The notes under the pieces were generated by a model. That model was given only the letters and a program-made list of their open reading frames with translations, was not told the origin of the DNA and ran no database searches. A DNA stretch of 8,177 bases from an uncultured Clostridia bacterium (GTDB lineage: Bacteria > Bacillota_A > Clostridia > Christensenellales > UBA3700), in assembly GCA_946545105.1 (NCBI GenBank), contig CAMNMY010000028.1, forward strand, positions 1 through 8,177, in the 5' to 3' direction. Below, one piece after another: positions 6,664 through 8,177 of this stretch. The translations under genes were made by a program, and so were the position numbers. Each line of letters starts with the position of its first letter. Position 1 is the stretch's first letter.

Positions 6664-8177
6664 TATTCTACCTTGCTCCAACTTCCATCATCATTTTTCT
6701 TAAATGATTCTTTTATTGCATTTTCAGCTTTCTCAACGTTTTCTGGCTTTTTAGTAGTTAAACCTGCCATCGTATACCAGAAAATTGAACGCTCTACTTC
6801 GCCTTCTTCTTTTAAAGCTCTAGCTCTTTCAAAATACACCTTTGGCACGCCAAATACTGTTAGCATATCTTCATATTTTGCTTCAAGAACTTTATCTTCT
6901 TTTTCTTTTGCATATTTAACTAATTTCTTTGCTGCAGGAACAAATCCAGCATCTGCAGATTTCTTTAGATATTCTATAGCCTTTGCTTCATCGTGTTTTT
7001 CGTCTTGTTCATCAAGATAAATTGTACCAACAAATTCTTGCGCAACTTTTGAACCTTCATCTGCATATTTTAAGATTTCATCAAATTTAGACTTGTCATC
7101 TTTGTATGCAAGTTTTAACATTTCAGCTTCTGCTTCAAATGAGCCATAATCTACAGCAAGTTTATATTCTGTTTCTACAGCCGTTGGATCAATTCCTATT
7201 CCATAATATGGATCACAAATTTGACCTATTCTCAACATTGCTGGTGCAAAGCCTGCTTGTTGTGCAATACCATATAATTCAAGTGCTTTATCCATATCCT
7301 TTTCTACAGAAAGGCCATATTCAAAACATAACCCTGCATAATAGTTAGCTTCTTGTATTCCGCCATTTACTGCTTCTCTTAGCATGTCTAAAGCTTTTTT
7401 ATAATTTTGAGCGCATCCAGCACCGAACAAATATGCATATGCAACATTCATTGCGGCTTTCTTATAACCTGCATTAAACGCTTTATTGAAATATTCAAAG
7501 CTCTTAAAATAATCTTTTTTGCAGCCTATGCCTTCATCGTATAGATATGCAAGCGCATAATACACATATGGTAAATCGCTATCTTTTGCAGAATCTAGAA
7601 GCTTAAATGCCTCTTTAGCGCTATTTTCGTCGTCTTTATCCAATTCTTTTATGGCAAGTGCATATTTAGCTGGAGCATAATCTTTCTTTGCAGAATCTCT
7701 AAATAAAGAGATTGATTGATTTTTTATTTCTTCTGCTTTTTGTTTATCTTGAGGATCTGCACTCTTAAAAAGTTTCTTTGATTGCTTATCTAATAAAAAT
7801 GCATGTTCATATTTTGCTGCAGCAATATCTCCGTTTGATGCTTTTTCAACATAATCAAGGGCTTTTGCTTCATCTTTATCTACGCCATATAAGCCTTTTC
7901 TATAGATAAAACCTAAAGCATATGACGCATATAAATCTCCAAGTTCATACGCCTTTTGGTATAACTCAACTACTTTTGCATCATCTTTATCTACACCTAG
8001 TGAATTAGCATACATATATGCCAAAAAAGTATATGCTTGAGCATTATTAGATTCAGCTGCCTTTTCAAAGCAATCTTTAGCCTTATTGTAATCTTGCTCT
8101 ACATTCATCCCTTCTAGGTATATTCTACCTAGCTTCACTAGAGATTCAATGTCACCTTGATTTGCTTCAAATTCGAT
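6663..8177 (-). CDS. Sel1-repeat (TPR-like) protein, 5' end outside the window
   Basis: Solenoid protein built from Sel1-like repeats, a class used as protein-protein scaffolds; the specific partner is unknown. The visible 504 residues contain roughly ten units of about 36 residues, with the pattern A...LG..Y..G.GV..D..KA...Y.KA...G. Clear examples are LGRIYLEGMNVEQDYNKA, LAYLYDEGIGCKKDYFKS, VAYAYLFGAGCAQNYKKA and AGLCFEYGLSVEKDMDKA. The third unit is followed by a lysine-rich extension (DKQSKKLFKSADPQDKQKA). The frame stays open to the right edge and already reads as Sel1 sequence (EANQGDIESLVKLG) before the GTG at 8138, so the true start is beyond 8177. No signal peptide or membrane segment is visible in this part, but the N-terminus is missing. 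It ends DDGSWSKVE with TAA overlapping the maf ATG, so it is probably co-transcribed with maf. Confidence 0.9.
   Translation of the reverse strand: MEFEANQGDIESLVKLGRIYLEGMNVEQDYNKAKDCFEKAAESNNAQAYTFLAYMYANSLGVDKDDAKVVELYQKAYELGDLYASYALGFIYRKGLYGVDKDEAKALDYVEKASNGDIAAAKYEHAFLLDKQSKKLFKSADPQDKQKAEEIKNQSISLFRDSAKKDYAPAKYALAIKELDKDDENSAKEAFKLLDSAKDSDLPYVYYALAYLYDEGIGCKKDYFKSFEYFNKAFNAGYKKAAMNVAYAYLFGAGCAQNYKKALDMLREAVNGGIQEANYYAGLCFEYGLSVEKDMDKALELYGIAQQAGFAPAMLRIGQICDPYYGIGIDPTAVETEYKLAVDYGSFEAEAEMLKLAYKDDKSKFDEILKYADEGSKVAQEFVGTIYLDEQDEKHDEAKAIEYLKKSADAGFVPAAKKLVKYAKEKEDKVLEAKYEDMLTVFGVPKVYFERARALKEEGEVERSIFWYTMAGLTTKKPENVEKAENAIKESFKKNDDGSWSKVE

Noticed and set aside
6664..6681. Upstream ATG giving Maf six extra residues
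   Set aside because: MQVILASKSPRR is the normal family start, with its own SD and a TAATG junction; the extension lies inside the Sel1 gene.
8136..8138. GTG as start of the Sel1-repeat gene
   Set aside because: The frame remains open upstream to the window edge and already encodes Sel1-like sequence, and no SD precedes the GTG; it is an internal valine codon.
1..8177. CRISPR, mobile element, toxin-antitoxin or defence system
   Set aside because: No direct repeats with spacers, transposase motifs, integrase, or small toxin/antitoxin pairs were seen; all coding space is taken by recognisable, mostly housekeeping families.

Overview
This AT-rich window reads like a low-GC Bacillota (Clostridia-type) chromosome. 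The evidence is the gene order maf then mreB, the run radical SAM, DUF2344/TIGR03936, rng, rplU, purine-rich Shine-Dalgarno (SD) sites and standard-code TGA stops. An uncultured gut-type Clostridia is a plausible source, but that is inference. Every convincing gene is on the minus strand, so transcription runs from high to low coordinates. There are no tRNA or rRNA genes, insertion sequences, phage genes, CRISPR arrays or defence genes.

Layout in transcription order: (1) a Sel1-repeat (TPR-like) protein cut off by the right edge, 8177-6663; (2) Maf nucleotide pyrophosphatase, 6663-6112; (3) a divergent MreB-type actin homologue, 6115-5108; (4) a ROK-family sugar kinase, 5106-4162; (5) a B12-domain radical SAM protein of the TIGR03960 type, 4161-2416; (6) its partner DUF2344/TIGR03936 protein, 2416-1763; (7) ribonuclease G, 1766-276; (8) after 125 bases holding a promoter and an L21-type leader RNA, the first 50 codons of ribosomal protein L21 (rplU), 150-1.

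Genes 1-7 look like one polycistronic unit. The six junctions are TAATG, ATGA, a 1-base gap, direct abutment, TAATG and ATGA, so there is no room for internal terminators. Translational coupling is likely, especially where no SD is visible (ROK and rng). Two protein starts were placed downstream of the longest possible ATG because the later ATG matches the family N-terminus and has its own SD: Maf at 6663 and DUF2344 at 2416.

The unit combines cell-envelope and division functions (maf, mreB-like), sugar phosphorylation (ROK), a conserved radical SAM pair of unknown function, and RNA processing (rng) next to a ribosomal protein operon. rplU starts its own transcription unit. A near-consensus promoter lies just past the rng stop, and the leader probably provides L21 autoregulation.

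I did not find a clearly new system. The best candidates for a second look are the MreB-like protein with altered nucleotide-binding loops and no mreC directly behind it, the radical SAM/DUF2344 pair with a C-terminal cysteine cluster, and the mutually exclusive pairings possible in the rplU leader.
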